In this document: positions 1-8,997 of the stretch, piece by piece
Layout: every line of letters begins with the position of its first letter
Numbering within the stretch: the first letter of the stretch is position 1
From: Bacteroidales bacterium
GTDB lineage: Bacteria > Bacteroidota > Bacteroidia > Bacteroidales > P3
Reading direction: 5' to 3'
Assembly: GCA_017480245.1 (NCBI GenBank)
Contig: JAFVBA010000010.1
Coordinates: 62,001-126,000 of the forward strand
Length of the DNA stretch: 64,000 nucleotides
Position numbers and translations under genes: made by a program
The notes under the pieces: generated by a model
Told to the model about the DNA's origin: nothing
Database searches by the model: none
What the model saw: only the letters and a program-made list of their open reading frames with translations

Positions 1-1485
1 ATTCCGCAGGCTGCACAGACTTATACAACTGTCGGCAATATGAATGAATGGGGTCTTACCATAGGTGAAACAACTTACGGCGGAAGAGAAGAATGTTGGC
101 ATCAGGAAAGCGGTATTGATTACGGTAGTTTGATTTATCTTACCTTGCAAAGATGCAAAACGGCAAGAGAAGCCATCAAACAAATCGCCGATTTTATGGC
201 TGAATACGGATATGTTTCCGAGGGCGAGAGTTTTTCCATCGCTGACGGCGACGAAGTATGGATTATGGAACTTATCGGTAAGGGTAAAGGCGAGAAAGGT
301 GCTGTTTGGGTGGCAAGAATGATTCCTGACGGCTATCTTTCGGGACACGCTAACCAAGCACGTATAACTCAATTCCCGTTGGAACAGAAGAAAAACACTA
401 CTTCCGTTTCTTACAAGAATGTCAAGAAAATTTTTGATAAGAATATAACCACTGTTTATTCCGATGATGTGATAACATTTGCAAGAAAAAAGGGTTGGTT
501 TAACGGAAAAGACACTGAATTTTCCTTCTCCGACACTTATGCGCCATTAACTTTTTCGGGCGTGAGAGGTTGCGAAGCCAGAGTGTATGCTATGTTCAAT
601 CGCGTTAATTCTTCTATGAAAAAATATGAAGATTACGCTATGGGCAAGACTTTGGGCAGCGCTAATATCGAAAGAATGCCTTTGTGGATTCAACCTGACC
701 ATAAAGTAAGCGTTAAAGAAGTTATGGATTTGATGAGAGATTACTATCAAGGCACTGCTATGGATATGAGCAAGGATTTGGGAGCAGGTCCTTTCAAATG
801 TCCTTACCGTTGGAGACCTATGACATGGAGTGTTGATGGCGAAAACTACATTCACGAGCGTGCTACTTCCACTCAACAGACAGGATTTTCTTTCGTTGCC
901 CAGACAAGAAGTTGGATGCCTGCTAAAGCAAAGGGTATTTTGTGGTTCGGCGTAGATGATACCTATACTACGGTTTATACTCCTATGTACGGTTCAATTG
1001 CAAAGGTTCCTCATTGCTTTGAAGTGGGTAACGGAAGTATGACAGAGTATTCACCGACTTCTGCTTTTTGGAAATTCAATCAGGTTTCCAACTGGGTATA
1101 TACGCGTTGGATTAATATGATTAAGGATTTGCAAAAAGTTCAAAACGATTTGGAGAATACCTACATTAATGAGGTTGCTAAATTGGACGCAAAGGTAAAG
1201 AATATGGACGATGTGACTGCTATGTGCGACAGTTTGACAGAATTTTCTCTTGCAAAAGGACAGCAAACGTTTGATGCGTGGAGCGATTTGTACAATTACT
1301 TACTTGTGAAATACATTGACGGTAATATCAAGAAGGAAAAAGACGGTAAATTCCAAGAAACTGGATACAGAAAAGGCGATTGTGTATTTCCAGACCAGCC
1401 TGCTTACCCTGACGAATGGTACCGTATGATAATAAAAGACCACGGTAACGTTATAAAGGATTTAACTCCGAAGGACAACAAATAA
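1..1485 (+). CDS. C69 family dipeptidase, 5' end cut by the window
   Basis: The reading frame is already open at base 1, so the methionine at 40 is internal and the N terminus lies outside. The visible part (495 codons) begins IPQAAQTYTTVGNMNEWGL and continues with the GETTYGGREE segment typical of family C69 (PepD-like) dipeptidases, N-terminal nucleophile cysteine peptidases related to acyl-coenzyme A:6-aminopenicillanate acyltransferase. The catalytic Cys and any signal peptide would be upstream and cannot be checked. The C-terminal region (about residues 350-440) is helical and charged, as in this family. Family members hydrolyse dipeptides; in Bacteroidales many are exported and help amino acid or peptide scavenging. 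It ends as a single gene before a strong terminator. Family assignment is by recognition of conserved blocks; substrate is unknown. Confidence 0.85.
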   Translation: MPQAAQTYTTVGNMNEWGLTIGETTYGGREECWHQESGIDYGSLIYLTLQRCKTAREAIKQIADFMAEYGYVSEGESFSIADGDEVWIMELIGKGKGEKGAVWVARMIPDGYLSGHANQARITQFPLEQKKNTTSVSYKNVKKIFDKNITTVYSDDVITFARKKGWFNGKDTEFSFSDTYAPLTFSGVRGCEARVYAMFNRVNSSMKKYEDYAMGKTLGSANIERMPLWIQPDHKVSVKEVMDLMRDYYQGTAMDMSKDLGAGPFKCPYRWRPMTWSVDGENYIHERATSTQQTGFSFVAQTRSWMPAKAKGILWFGVDDTYTTVYTPMYGSIAKVPHCFEVGNGSMTEYSPTSAFWKFNQVSNWVYTRWINMIKDLQKVQNDLENTYINEVAKLDAKVKNMDDVTAMCDSLTEFSLAKGQQTFDAWSDLYNYLLVKYIDGNIKKEKDGKFQETGYRKGDCVFPDQPAYPDEWYRMIIKDHGNVIKDLTPKDNK

Positions 1486-1498
1486 ATAGTGAATTTGT

Positions 1499-1540
1499 AA
1501 AAGTGGATTCTTAAAGATTATTTAGGAATCCACTTTTTTT
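1499..1540 (+). terminator. Rho-independent terminator after the C69 dipeptidase
   Basis: An 11-bp perfect stem (AAAGTGGATTC at 1500-1510 with GAATCCACTTT at 1526-1536) closes a 15-nt loop and runs into a T-rich tract. It lies 14 bases after the dipeptidase stop codon and separates it from the queD promoter. Confidence 0.85.
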
Positions 1541-1614
1541 ATTTTTAATACGTCTTATATTATTTTTGTCGTGTTGAAAAAATTGTTATATTTTCTCAGA
1601 TAAAAAAACTTTTG

Positions 1615-1622
1615 TAATTTTG
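1615..1622 (+). promoter_or_regulatory. Bacteroidota -7 box (TAATTTTG) of the queD-like gene
   Basis: TAATTTTG matches TAnnTTTG and ends only 5 bases before the ATG at 1628. Given the usual distance from this box to the start site, the transcript would begin at or within a base or two of the start codon, so this mRNA is probably leaderless or nearly so. No good TTTG box sits at the usual spacing upstream. Confidence 0.6.
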
Positions 1623-1627
1623 CAGGC

Positions 1628-2077
1628 ATGAAAATACGGATAACAAAAGAGTTTCACTTTGAGATGAGCCACTGTCTGAACAATTACGACGGCTTATGTG
1701 CGAATATACACGGACACAGTTACAAATTATTCGTCTGTTTGCGGGGCGAGGTGTGCCAAGATAAGAATTCTTCTTCCTACGGTATGGTTATGGATTTCTC
1801 TCACTTAAAGAAAATCGTTCAAAGTGAGATTTTGGATAAGTTTGATCACGCCTTGATAATAGAACAGAACTCCCCGTTTATTGAACAAGTGAAATTGATG
1901 GACACTAAGAAGGAAATAGTGGATTTTCAACCGACCTGCGAGAATTTAGTACTGCACATAAAGGAGAAAATAGAACCGTTGTTGCCCTGTGGAGTGGAGT
2001 TGTTTTCCGTAAAACTCTACGAAACGGCGTCTTCACATGCTGAATGGAATTTACGGGATGTAATATGTTGTAAATAG
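1628..2077 (+). CDS. queD: 6-carboxytetrahydropterin synthase (QueD/PTPS family)
   Basis: A 149-aa protein of the 6-pyruvoyl-tetrahydropterin synthase fold. QueD converts dihydroneopterin triphosphate to 6-carboxytetrahydropterin, the second step toward the queuosine precursor preQ0. The zinc ligands are visible as His15 (FEMSHCL) and His28/His30 (NIHGHSY); Cys24 four residues before the HGH motif is the expected catalytic cysteine, Asp73-His74 and Glu132 (YETASSHAEW) complete the family pattern. Length is normal for bacterial QueD, slightly long. The queA gene of the same pathway lies at 7462-8697 but is not in the same operon. The next gene follows after 29 bases on the same strand and is probably co-transcribed. 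A folate- or biopterin-type role for this fold cannot be excluded from sequence, but Cys24 and the HGH spacing favour QueD. Confidence 0.85.
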   Translation: MKIRITKEFHFEMSHCLNNYDGLCANIHGHSYKLFVCLRGEVCQDKNSSSYGMVMDFSHLKKIVQSEILDKFDHALIIEQNSPFIEQVKLMDTKKEIVDFQPTCENLVLHIKEKIEPLLPCGVELFSVKLYETASSHAEWNLRDVICCK

Positions 2078-2106
2078 TACATAGTATTTAGAGATTGTTT
2101 AAAGTT
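2059..2106 (+). repeat. Diverged heptad-register stretch across the queD stop codon
   Basis: Read in sevens from 2059 the sequence gives TGTAATA, TGTTGTA, AATAGTA, CATAGTA, TTTAGAG, ATTGTTT, AAAGTTA, resembling the TATGTAG and GTTTAGA units seen elsewhere in the window. It overlaps the last codons of queD and fills the gap to the next start codon. It is the weakest member of the heptad class. Confidence 0.4.
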
Positions 2107-3222
2107 ATGGACGAGAAGTATAGTTTCAGTAATATAGTTAAATGGTTGCTTATCATATTGGGAGTAGTCGTTACGCTGTATGCACTTTGGTATTTCCGCT
2201 TTTTGGTATTCTGTATTTTTATTGCTATTATTCTTTCCATAGTGGGACAACCTCTGATGAATTTGTTAGGAAAGGTTAAAATAGGGGCATTCCGTTTTAA
2301 TAAATCTCTTTGTTCTGCCGTAACATTGATAGCGGAGATGTCCGTAATATCATTGGTCGTTTATCTGTTGGTACCGTTGATTATCTCGCAGGCACAGGAA
2401 TTTTCCGCAATTGATATGAATAAGATAGAGCAGTCATATTCCGCTCCGATGGAGAAAGTTGATAATTTTCTTATGCAATATAATCTTTTGCCCGATGATG
2501 TAAGCCTTGAAACGTATATTAGTCAGAAAGTGATGAGTGTATTTAACAGTATAAAATTGCCGCAAATCGCCCAAGTGGTGTTATCTCTACTCGGCAAGAT
2601 AGGTATGGGAATTTTGATTATTGCATTTATTACGTTTTTCTTTCTTAAAGATTCTCACATAGTAACTAAATTTATTGACTCAATCACACCGGACAAGTAT
2701 CTGAATGAAGTTCATAATATCCTGAAGAATTCCCGTACTTTGATAACGCGTTATTTTATCGGTGTATTCTGTGAAATTCTATTGATGATAACATTGTTAA
2801 GTATAGGTTATTCAGTTGCAGGTTTCAACAATGCTATTTTGATTGCGTGCATTTGCGGAGTTATGGTCATATTGCCGTACATCGGTGTAATAATAGGAGG
2901 GGGGATAGGTTTAATAATACTTCTGACGGGAACGCTTACGGCAAATCCAGATGCTAATATACTTACTATGGTTATAACGTATGTTTGTATTTTTGCAGGA
3001 GTAAAACTTATTGACGATTTTTTACTTCAACCGCTTATTTATTCAAAAAGCGTCAAAGCGCAACCGCTTGAAATTTTCCTGATAATACTTATGGCGGGCG
3101 AGATTGGAGGAATTGTCGGAATGATATTGGCAATACCTGTCTATACCTTCTTAAGAATTATTGCTAAAGAGTTCTTTAATAAGTGGAAATTCATTAAAAC
3201 ATTGACTAAAGAGATCGATTAA
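2107..3222 (+). CDS. AI-2E family transporter (PerM-like permease)
   Basis: A 371-aa polytopic membrane protein. ATG at 2107 is chosen because the reading frame's earlier start is a TTG four codons upstream. Two transmembrane helices near the N terminus (WLLIILGVVVTLYALWYF and the following segment), a third near residue 75, a soluble loop of about 60 residues, then clustered helices to the C terminus, is the AI-2E exporter family arrangement; the loop followed by the FITFFFLKDS segment is characteristic. Members have been linked to autoinducer-2 export (TqsA) or Na+/H+ antiport, but substrate cannot be read from sequence. It follows queD by 29 bases and likely shares its transcript. Confidence 0.85.
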   Translation: MDEKYSFSNIVKWLLIILGVVVTLYALWYFRFLVFCIFIAIILSIVGQPLMNLLGKVKIGAFRFNKSLCSAVTLIAEMSVISLVVYLLVPLIISQAQEFSAIDMNKIEQSYSAPMEKVDNFLMQYNLLPDDVSLETYISQKVMSVFNSIKLPQIAQVVLSLLGKIGMGILIIAFITFFFLKDSHIVTKFIDSITPDKYLNEVHNILKNSRTLITRYFIGVFCEILLMITLLSIGYSVAGFNNAILIACICGVMVILPYIGVIIGGGIGLIILLTGTLTANPDANILTMVITYVCIFAGVKLIDDFLLQPLIYSKSVKAQPLEIFLIILMAGEIGGIVGMILAIPVYTFLRIIAKEFFNKWKFIKTLTKEID

Positions 3223-3318
3223 ATTTGTATCTTTTTAGGATTATTATCTTTGTTGTTAATTTATTAGTTAATTTGTTTATTATACTTAATCTTGTGGTTA
3301 AGTCAAATGTTTTTTTAG

Positions 3319-3326
3319 TAATTTTG
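3319..3326 (+). promoter_or_regulatory. -7 box (TAATTTTG) upstream of mutS2
   Basis: TAATTTTG followed by CAAACT, 66 bases before the mutS2 ATG. A TTG at 3292-3294 lies 24 bases upstream, a little long for the -33 element. It would give a leader of about 60 nt. Confidence 0.6.
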
Positions 3327-3392
3327 CAAACTCAAAATTTCATTACAGAATAGTTTTTAGTATTATACCATATAATATGTAGGAATAGAAAG

Positions 3393-5939
3393 ATGAATTT
3401 AGTAAAATCATTGGAATTTTTCCAGATAATAAATCATATAGTCCGTTTTTGCAGGACGGAGGGTGCGAAACAATTGACACAAAATATAACTTTTTCAAAC
3501 GATTTTGAGAAAATAACCTCTTTGCTTCGCCAATCTTATCAGATGCGCGGGCTTTTGATGGGAATAAAGCAGTTTCCAGATTCGGGATATATTGATATGC
3601 GAGAAGTGTTATCCGAATTGAAGATAAAAGATTCGTGTATTGCGTTGGAGGATATGCCCAAATTGTATGACAGTTTGCAATGTATAAAAGATATTTTGAC
3701 ATTCCTGCATCACGAAGACGCAACCGAAATCCATGATTTGCTTTCTTTGATTAATGATATTACTTCTGCACTTGAGTATAACGGACAAGAAGAAACGGAA
3801 CTCACTTCGGAAGAAAATATATTACATGCAATATACAATATACTGCGTAATATAAGCGATATTATTGATGAAGAAGGAAATATCAAACCGTCATGTTCGC
3901 CTGTTTTGAGGGAAATTTATTCCAAAAAGGAAAGTAAAAAACGTCAGATAGAAAAACAGATCAATCAAATCATTTTGCATTGCAAAAAGGAGGGATTTAC
4001 CAATGACGAAGACGAAATTTCCGTACGTAATGACTCACTTGTCATACCCGTTAAGGCTACTTATAAACGCAATGTCAAAGGAATTTTGCACGATACCTCA
4101 CAGACGGGTCAGACTTTCTATATTGAACCAGAGGAAATCGTATCGTTGAACTTTGAAATGAAAGAACTTTTCTTCGAAGAGCAGAGAGAAATCCACAGAA
4201 TCCTGTTGGAATTTTCCGATTCATTGCGCACGAATATGGAAGTGTTGATTGCCTGTTATGAAATGTTGGTTCAGATGGATTTCATCCGTGCAAAAGCAAT
4301 GTATGCCTTGGAAACAAATGCTTCAATGCCGCAAATGACGGACAAACCTATGATTTCGTGGTACGATGCACGCCATCCGATACTTGAAAGTGCGTTGAAA
4401 CAAAAAGGAAAACAGATTGTACCGTTGCATATAGAGTTAAACGATAAGCAGAGAATACTTGTAATCTCAGGACCTAATGCAGGCGGTAAATCCGTATGTT
4501 TGAAAACCGTTGCCTTATTTCAATATATGTTGCAATGCGGTCTTTTAGTTCCGATGAAAGAGGTTTCCGTGGCAGGCGTGTTTGAAAAAATTTTCCTTTC
4601 AATAGGTGATGAACAAAGTTTAGCCGATGACCTTTCAACCTATTCTTCCCATTTGAGAAACTTGTCGGAAATCTGCGAACAATCCGACCGTGATACTTTG
4701 TTTTTGATTGATGAATTGGGAACGGGAACCGACCCTTCGGCAGGTGGTGCAATTGCCGAGAGTATATTGGAACATCTTAACGAGGTGAAAGCCTACGGCG
4801 TGGTAACAACGCATTATTCTGTTTTGAAACATTTGGCTTTTGACCACGAGGGGATAGTTAATGCGGCAATGTTATTTGATACTAAGGAAATGAAACCGCT
4901 TTACACTCTGACGATAGGCACTCCGGGTTCGTCATTTGCCTTTGAAATTGCTGCGAAAACGGGTCTTTCCAAACTGATTATTGATAACGCTAAAAAGAAA
5001 TTGGGGAAGCAGTCCGTAAGGTTTGAAGAAAAATTGCAACAGATTGAAGTCAATAAATTGGAGAGTGAAAAACACCTGCGCAATGCTAAACAATATGATG
5101 AGGTTTTATATCAAACCGTTCAGAAATACAGAGAAATGTCCTTGAAATTGGAAAACGACAAAAAGGAAATTCTTAACACCGCGCGCAATCAGGCTAAGGA
5201 AATACTTTCTTCGGCTAACCGTCAGATAGAGCACACAATTGAGGAGATAAAAACCGCTAAAGCCGAAAAAGAAACAGTTAAAAAACTCAAAGAACAAGTT
5301 AAAGAAACTTTAAATACCCTTGATACCGATATAAAAGAGGAAGAAAAAGGCGTAGAAGCCAATATCAAGGAAATAACAGGTCAGGACAGTGAGGTAATTG
5401 CGGCTCAGCAGAAATTGAAAAAGCAAAATATCAAAATCACAGGCGGAGAAATTGCGGTTGATGACTATGTTATCTTTCCGCAAACGGAAAATATCGGCAA
5501 AGTTACCGCAATTGATAAAAATCGTTTGCAGATTGATATGGGCGATATGCGTATTCATACCATCAAGAAGAATGTTTTGCGGATTGATAAGCAATCGTAC
5601 CTTAAACAAATGCGTGATAACAACCGTAACAACCCTTCGGAACTGGGCGGCGTGCAAATAAAAACTTCGTTTGACTTGAATAAAATCCGTCAGAACTTCA
5701 ATGATAAATTGGATTTGCGAGGTTATAGGGGAGAGGAGGCACTTGCTACTTTGGAGAGGTATTTGGACGATGTGAGGATGTTAGGCGAAAAACATATCAA
5801 GATACTTCACGGCAAAGGCGATGGTATTTTGAAAACTTTGGTCAGAGATTATCTTCGCCGACAGGTTGATGTCGTTTCCTGTCACCCGGAAGATATACGT
5901 TTCGGCGGAGAAGGAATAACCGTTGTGGAATTACAGTAG
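3393..5939 (+). CDS. mutS2: Endonuclease MutS2
   Basis: An 848-aa MutS2 protein. Helical core and clamp regions are followed by the ATPase: Walker A GPNAGGKS at 360-367, Walker B LFLIDELGTGTD around 437-447 with Asp440-Glu441, and the SSFAFEIA signature region near residue 510. A long charged coiled coil follows (about 540-680), then a C-terminal Smr nuclease domain with LDLRG at 773-777 and HGKGDG at 806-811. MutS2 lacks the mismatch-recognition domain of MutS; known roles are anti-recombination and, in Bacillus, rescue of collided ribosomes through the Smr domain. It is transcribed alone, with its own promoter upstream and the tRNA-Cys promoter downstream. Confidence 0.96.
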   Translation: MNLVKSLEFFQIINHIVRFCRTEGAKQLTQNITFSNDFEKITSLLRQSYQMRGLLMGIKQFPDSGYIDMREVLSELKIKDSCIALEDMPKLYDSLQCIKDILTFLHHEDATEIHDLLSLINDITSALEYNGQEETELTSEENILHAIYNILRNISDIIDEEGNIKPSCSPVLREIYSKKESKKRQIEKQINQIILHCKKEGFTNDEDEISVRNDSLVIPVKATYKRNVKGILHDTSQTGQTFYIEPEEIVSLNFEMKELFFEEQREIHRILLEFSDSLRTNMEVLIACYEMLVQMDFIRAKAMYALETNASMPQMTDKPMISWYDARHPILESALKQKGKQIVPLHIELNDKQRILVISGPNAGGKSVCLKTVALFQYMLQCGLLVPMKEVSVAGVFEKIFLSIGDEQSLADDLSTYSSHLRNLSEICEQSDRDTLFLIDELGTGTDPSAGGAIAESILEHLNEVKAYGVVTTHYSVLKHLAFDHEGIVNAAMLFDTKEMKPLYTLTIGTPGSSFAFEIAAKTGLSKLIIDNAKKKLGKQSVRFEEKLQQIEVNKLESEKHLRNAKQYDEVLYQTVQKYREMSLKLENDKKEILNTARNQAKEILSSANRQIEHTIEEIKTAKAEKETVKKLKEQVKETLNTLDTDIKEEEKGVEANIKEITGQDSEVIAAQQKLKKQNIKITGGEIAVDDYVIFPQTENIGKVTAIDKNRLQIDMGDMRIHTIKKNVLRIDKQSYLKQMRDNNRNNPSELGGVQIKTSFDLNKIRQNFNDKLDLRGYRGEEALATLERYLDDVRMLGEKHIKILHGKGDGILKTLVRDYLRRQVDVVSCHPEDIRFGGEGITVVELQ

Positions 5940-6029
5940 AATCTTATCTAAAGTATGGTTAATATAAGTTAGTTTTTACTGTCAAATATTTTAATAAATA
6001 AGGTCTATTGAAAAAATTTGGCGAAAAAT

Positions 6030-6061
6030 TTTGGCAGATAAAATAAATTGTCGTAATTTTG
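6030..6061 (+). promoter_or_regulatory. Near-consensus Bacteroidota promoter of tRNA-Cys
   Basis: TTTG at 6030-6033, a 20-base spacer and TAATTTTG at 6054-6061. This is the best TTTG/TAnnTTTG pair in the window, and it sits 16 bases before the mature tRNA 5' end, so transcription would begin a few bases upstream of the tRNA. Confidence 0.8.
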
Positions 6062-6077
6062 CAAACTGAAAATTAAG

Positions 6078-6148
6078 GGTCTCTTGACCGAGTGGTTAGG
6101 TGCCGGTCTGCAAAACCGTTTACTCCAGTTCGAATCTGGAAGAGACCT
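6078..6148 (+). tRNA. tRNA-Cys (anticodon GCA)
   Basis: The 7-bp acceptor stem pairs GGTCTCT (6078-6084) with AGAGACC (6141-6147), followed by discriminator T at 6148. The T arm is TCCAG-TTCGAAT-CTGGA. The anticodon loop is CTGCAAA, giving GCA (Cys); the anticodon stem has four good pairs with a C-T mismatch at its outer end. The D loop carries the GG pair. Total 71 nt, the usual size for tRNA-Cys. CCA is not encoded. Confidence 0.95.
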
Positions 6149-6174
6149 CGAGAGTGTTAGAATAAGAGAAAAGA

Positions 6175-6213
6175 AACTACTGATTCAAAAAGAGTCAGTA
6201 GTTATTTATTTTA
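6175..6213 (+). terminator. Terminator after tRNA-Cys
   Basis: AACTACTGA (6175-6183) pairs with TCAGTAGTT (6195-6203) around an 11-nt loop and is followed by ATTTATTTTA. It closes the tRNA transcript and faces the end of the minus-strand SpoIID-like gene. Confidence 0.75.
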
Positions 6214-6261
6214 TTCAATGCTTAATTGCGTTTTTTGTTTTTTCAAAAGAATATTTTGACT

Positions 6262-7422
6262 CTATTTTTTAGTATTGTCTTCAGACTTATTATCATTGAG
6301 ATTAATAATTTTTACACCTTGATAGTAGTGTTCAATTACTTCCCAATACTCATAGCCTTCATCGCACATATTAACAGCTCCTTCTTGAGACATTCCTACA
6401 CCATGACCATAACCTTTACCTTTGAGTTTTACGTTGCTACCCCATGGAATTACATCAAAAAAAGTACTTTTCAACTGAAAATCTTTGCGAATTTGAGTAA
6501 GAGGAACGTCAAATAACTTTGCTTTGCGGCCTTCCTCCTGAGAAAAATTCAAAAGCTCCTGTTTAGTATTGTAATCTTTTATATTAACGCCTTTATTTTT
6601 GAAATAATTCAGCCAATCTTTCTCTTTAATCTCTTTTTCCCATTGATAATTTGGTTTTCCTATAGAAAAAGAATCCACAACCGAACGAAGATATGAAATC
6701 TTGTTGCCCCATACGTCTTCGCTGTTTGCAGTCTGACCGCCGCTATTAGAATGGAACAATGTCTCTATTATTTTCCCGTTGTCATCTACTATAATTTCGC
6801 CGTTAGTTGCAGCAGCTCCTTCTATACATTGCGGTTTATTGGCACGGGAAAGATAAACCTGGCAATTAACATCATCACACAAATTATAGTCTTCTTTAAT
6901 ATGCTTATTAATAAAACGCATCATATAACTGCGGCAGCAAATTGCCTGGACTTTAAAAAATTCTACATTATCGCTTGCCCCTCCTGCTTCACTTTGAACA
7001 ACTCCGGCAAGATAGTTATCTTGAGTTACGTCATTAATTAACAGTAAATTCTTTTTATCTTTTGATAATTTAACAATAAGATTATTATCGTAGCGTCTTT
7101 GTTTTGCATTTAACGGAGTAATTTGAAAAAAGCATTTTATATCTTCACTTGTAAATCTTATACTGTCCTTGTTGCATAAGACTTTATCATTAATCATTGC
7201 TTTTAATTTGCCGTTTTCTGCACTAAAAGTTATTTTGTCTTGTTTTTTTATTTTGATTGTATCTTCCAAAAAGTAAGTTCCGAAAGATGCAGTGAGATTG
7301 ACCTGAGTTATATTAACCGTTGTAAAAATTCTTACTCTTAAATTTTGAGATTGTATTTCATTTGAGTAAGCTAGCATTATAAATGCAATTGCACTGGAAA
7401 GTAAAAAAAATGATTTTTTCAT
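6262..7422 (-). CDS. SpoIID/LytB domain protein, probable peptidoglycan lytic transglycosylase
   Basis: A 386-aa exported protein with an N-terminal hydrophobic signal (residues 2-20). The SpoIID domain spans about 125-375: VVQSEAGG with the catalytic Glu near 145, the FHSNSGGQT block near 225-233 and the GYGHGVGMSQEGA block near 338-350. In Bacillus SpoIID cleaves denuded glycan strands after amidase action during engulfment; in non-spore-forming Bacteroidota homologues are thought to act in division or wall remodelling. The roughly 100 residues before the domain contain beta-rich sequence of unknown role. It follows queA with a 39-bp gap and no promoter box of its own, so it is probably read from the queA transcript. 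Confidence 0.85.
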   Translation of the reverse strand: MKKSFFLLSSAIAFIMLAYSNEIQSQNLRVRIFTTVNITQVNLTASFGTYFLEDTIKIKKQDKITFSAENGKLKAMINDKVLCNKDSIRFTSEDIKCFFQITPLNAKQRRYDNNLIVKLSKDKKNLLLINDVTQDNYLAGVVQSEAGGASDNVEFFKVQAICCRSYMMRFINKHIKEDYNLCDDVNCQVYLSRANKPQCIEGAAATNGEIIVDDNGKIIETLFHSNSGGQTANSEDVWGNKISYLRSVVDSFSIGKPNYQWEKEIKEKDWLNYFKNKGVNIKDYNTKQELLNFSQEEGRKAKLFDVPLTQIRKDFQLKSTFFDVIPWGSNVKLKGKGYGHGVGMSQEGAVNMCDEGYEYWEVIEHYYQGVKIINLNDNKSEDNTKK

Positions 7423-7461
7423 ATTATACTTAGATGTTTCTTTATTTTATAGTAATATTTC

Positions 7462-8697
7462 TTAATGTTGCGGTTTTAAAAGGCAAGCATCACCGTATGA
7501 AAGGAAACGATAGTTATTCGTTAGGGCGTGATTATAAACCTTTTTCCAATATTGTCCTATCATTGCCGAGACTAACAAAAGTAAAGTGCTTTTTGGTTGA
7601 TGGAAATTGGTAACCATTCCTTTTACTATTCGGTAACGGTATGACGGAGCGATAATTAATTGAGTTTGTCCGCAGAGATAATCTGTTTTTTCGCTATCAA
7701 GCAATTGTAGAATGGCAGTTAAAGATTCTTTAACTGATATTTCTTCGTGTTTTTCGTAAGGATACCATTGTTCTATTCGCTGTGCGGAAGTTTTTGTGTC
7801 ATTTGAGGCTGTTAAGTAACTGTTTTCCAAAAATTTTACGCCGAACCAATATAATGATTCTATGGTTCTGACAGATGTTGTGCCAACGCAAATTATTTCT
7901 TTGTCATTATATGTCAGCAAATCCTCAATAACCTTTTTTGAAACAGAGATTCGCTCGCTGTGCATTTCGTGATTGCCGATTTTTTCTACTGTAACAGGTT
8001 TGAAAGTTCCTGCTCCGACGTGAAGAGTTACGAAATCCGTTTTTATATTCCGCCTTTTCAAATCCTCAAATGTGGTATCTGAAAAATGCAATCCCGCTGT
8101 CGGTGCTGCCACAGAGCCGTCAAAATGAGCATAAACGGTTTGATAATCCGCTTTATCTTGTTCTTGTGATTCTCTGTTAAGATACGGCGGCAAAGGAATC
8201 ACACCGAAATTTTGCATAACTTCGGCAAAACTTATTTTTCCGTCCCAAGAAAACTTTACTATCCAACTTTCATTAACTGCTTCTAATCTTTGGACAGTCA
8301 AAGTAACATTTTTTGAGTTTATTTCCTTTGTTTGCGACAATACGGAGTCTTTCCATTTCTTGTTATTGCCGATAAGACATTTCCAAGTTACCTCTTGGGT
8401 TTGGGCAAATGAGAGTTGAAAATCCGAAGGTGCGATAGGTTCCAAACAAAATATCTCAATAGTACTTCCTGTTGGCTTTTTAAAAAACAAACGTGCATAA
8501 ACGACTTTTGTATCATTGAACAGCAGCAAAGTATCTTCAGACAATAGTTCGGGCAAATCACTGAAGATTTTATCTCTTATTTGATTGCCGTCATAATATA
8601 ACAACTTTGCTTTATCCCTTTGTTGCAAAGGATATTTTGCTATCCTGTTTTCGTCCAAAGGATAGGCATATTCTTCTATTGAGATGTCTTTTACCAT
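7462..8697 (-). CDS. queA: S-adenosylmethionine:tRNA ribosyltransferase-isomerase
   Basis: A 411-aa QueA. The enzyme moves the ribosyl part of S-adenosylmethionine onto 7-aminomethyl-7-deazaguanine in tRNA, making epoxyqueuosine. Recognisable blocks are LLFNDTKVVYARLFF near residue 55-70, GSVAAPTAGLHFS near 195, LHVGAGTFKPV near 226-236 and the C-terminal NFHQPKSTLLLLVSA near 365-380. It is about 60 residues longer than the Escherichia coli protein, with extra sequence around 290-320, a common pattern in Bacteroidota. It follows purS on the same strand, separated by a hairpin at 8708-8741. Confidence 0.95.
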   Translation of the reverse strand: MVKDISIEEYAYPLDENRIAKYPLQQRDKAKLLYYDGNQIRDKIFSDLPELLSEDTLLLFNDTKVVYARLFFKKPTGSTIEIFCLEPIAPSDFQLSFAQTQEVTWKCLIGNNKKWKDSVLSQTKEINSKNVTLTVQRLEAVNESWIVKFSWDGKISFAEVMQNFGVIPLPPYLNRESQEQDKADYQTVYAHFDGSVAAPTAGLHFSDTTFEDLKRRNIKTDFVTLHVGAGTFKPVTVEKIGNHEMHSERISVSKKVIEDLLTYNDKEIICVGTTSVRTIESLYWFGVKFLENSYLTASNDTKTSAQRIEQWYPYEKHEEISVKESLTAILQLLDSEKTDYLCGQTQLIIAPSYRYRIVKGMVTNFHQPKSTLLLLVSAMIGQYWKKVYNHALTNNYRFLSYGDACLLKPQH

Positions 8698-8707
8698 TTA
8701 TTTAAAT

Positions 8708-8741
8708 AAGACTTATATGACTGTAATGCCATATAAGTCTT
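8708..8741 (-). terminator. Hairpin between purS and queA
   Basis: AAGACTTATATG and CATATAAGTCTT form a perfect 12-bp stem with a 10-nt loop. On the minus strand it follows the purS stop codon and is followed by TTATTTAAATAA, a weak T tract, so it may terminate only partly and lower queA expression from the upstream promoter. Confidence 0.6.
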
Positions 8742-8748
8742 AAAGATT

Positions 8749-8997
8749 TTATTTTACAATCTCTATTTCGTAACTTTCCATGATAGGATTGTGCAAAAGT
8801 TCGTTGCAAGCCTTTTCTACTGTTGTTTTTGCTTCGTTTTCGTCTTTTGCTTCAACTTCTAATGTTATGTGTTTGCCTATACGTACGTTTTCTATCGTAT
8901 TTATGCCGATGTTTTTCATAGAAGAAGTTACGGCTTTGCCCTGAGGGTCTAATAATGCTTTTAATGGCATTATGTTAATTTGAACTTGATATTTCAT
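8749..8997 (-). CDS. purS: Phosphoribosylformylglycinamidine synthase subunit PurS
   Basis: An 82-aa protein matching PurS: beta strand KYQVQINIMPLKALLDPQGKAV, the IENVRIGKHITLEVEA block around residues 35-50 and the C-terminal helix ending in SYEIEIVK. PurS dimers bridge small PurL and PurQ in the three-subunit FGAM synthase of purine synthesis. No purL or purQ is near. The start codon lies inside the end of pssA (23-base overlap), so translation is probably coupled to that lipid gene, an odd pairing by function. Confidence 0.88.
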   Translation of the reverse strand: MKYQVQINIMPLKALLDPQGKAVTSSMKNIGINTIENVRIGKHITLEVEAKDENEAKTTVEKACNELLHNPIMESYEIEIVK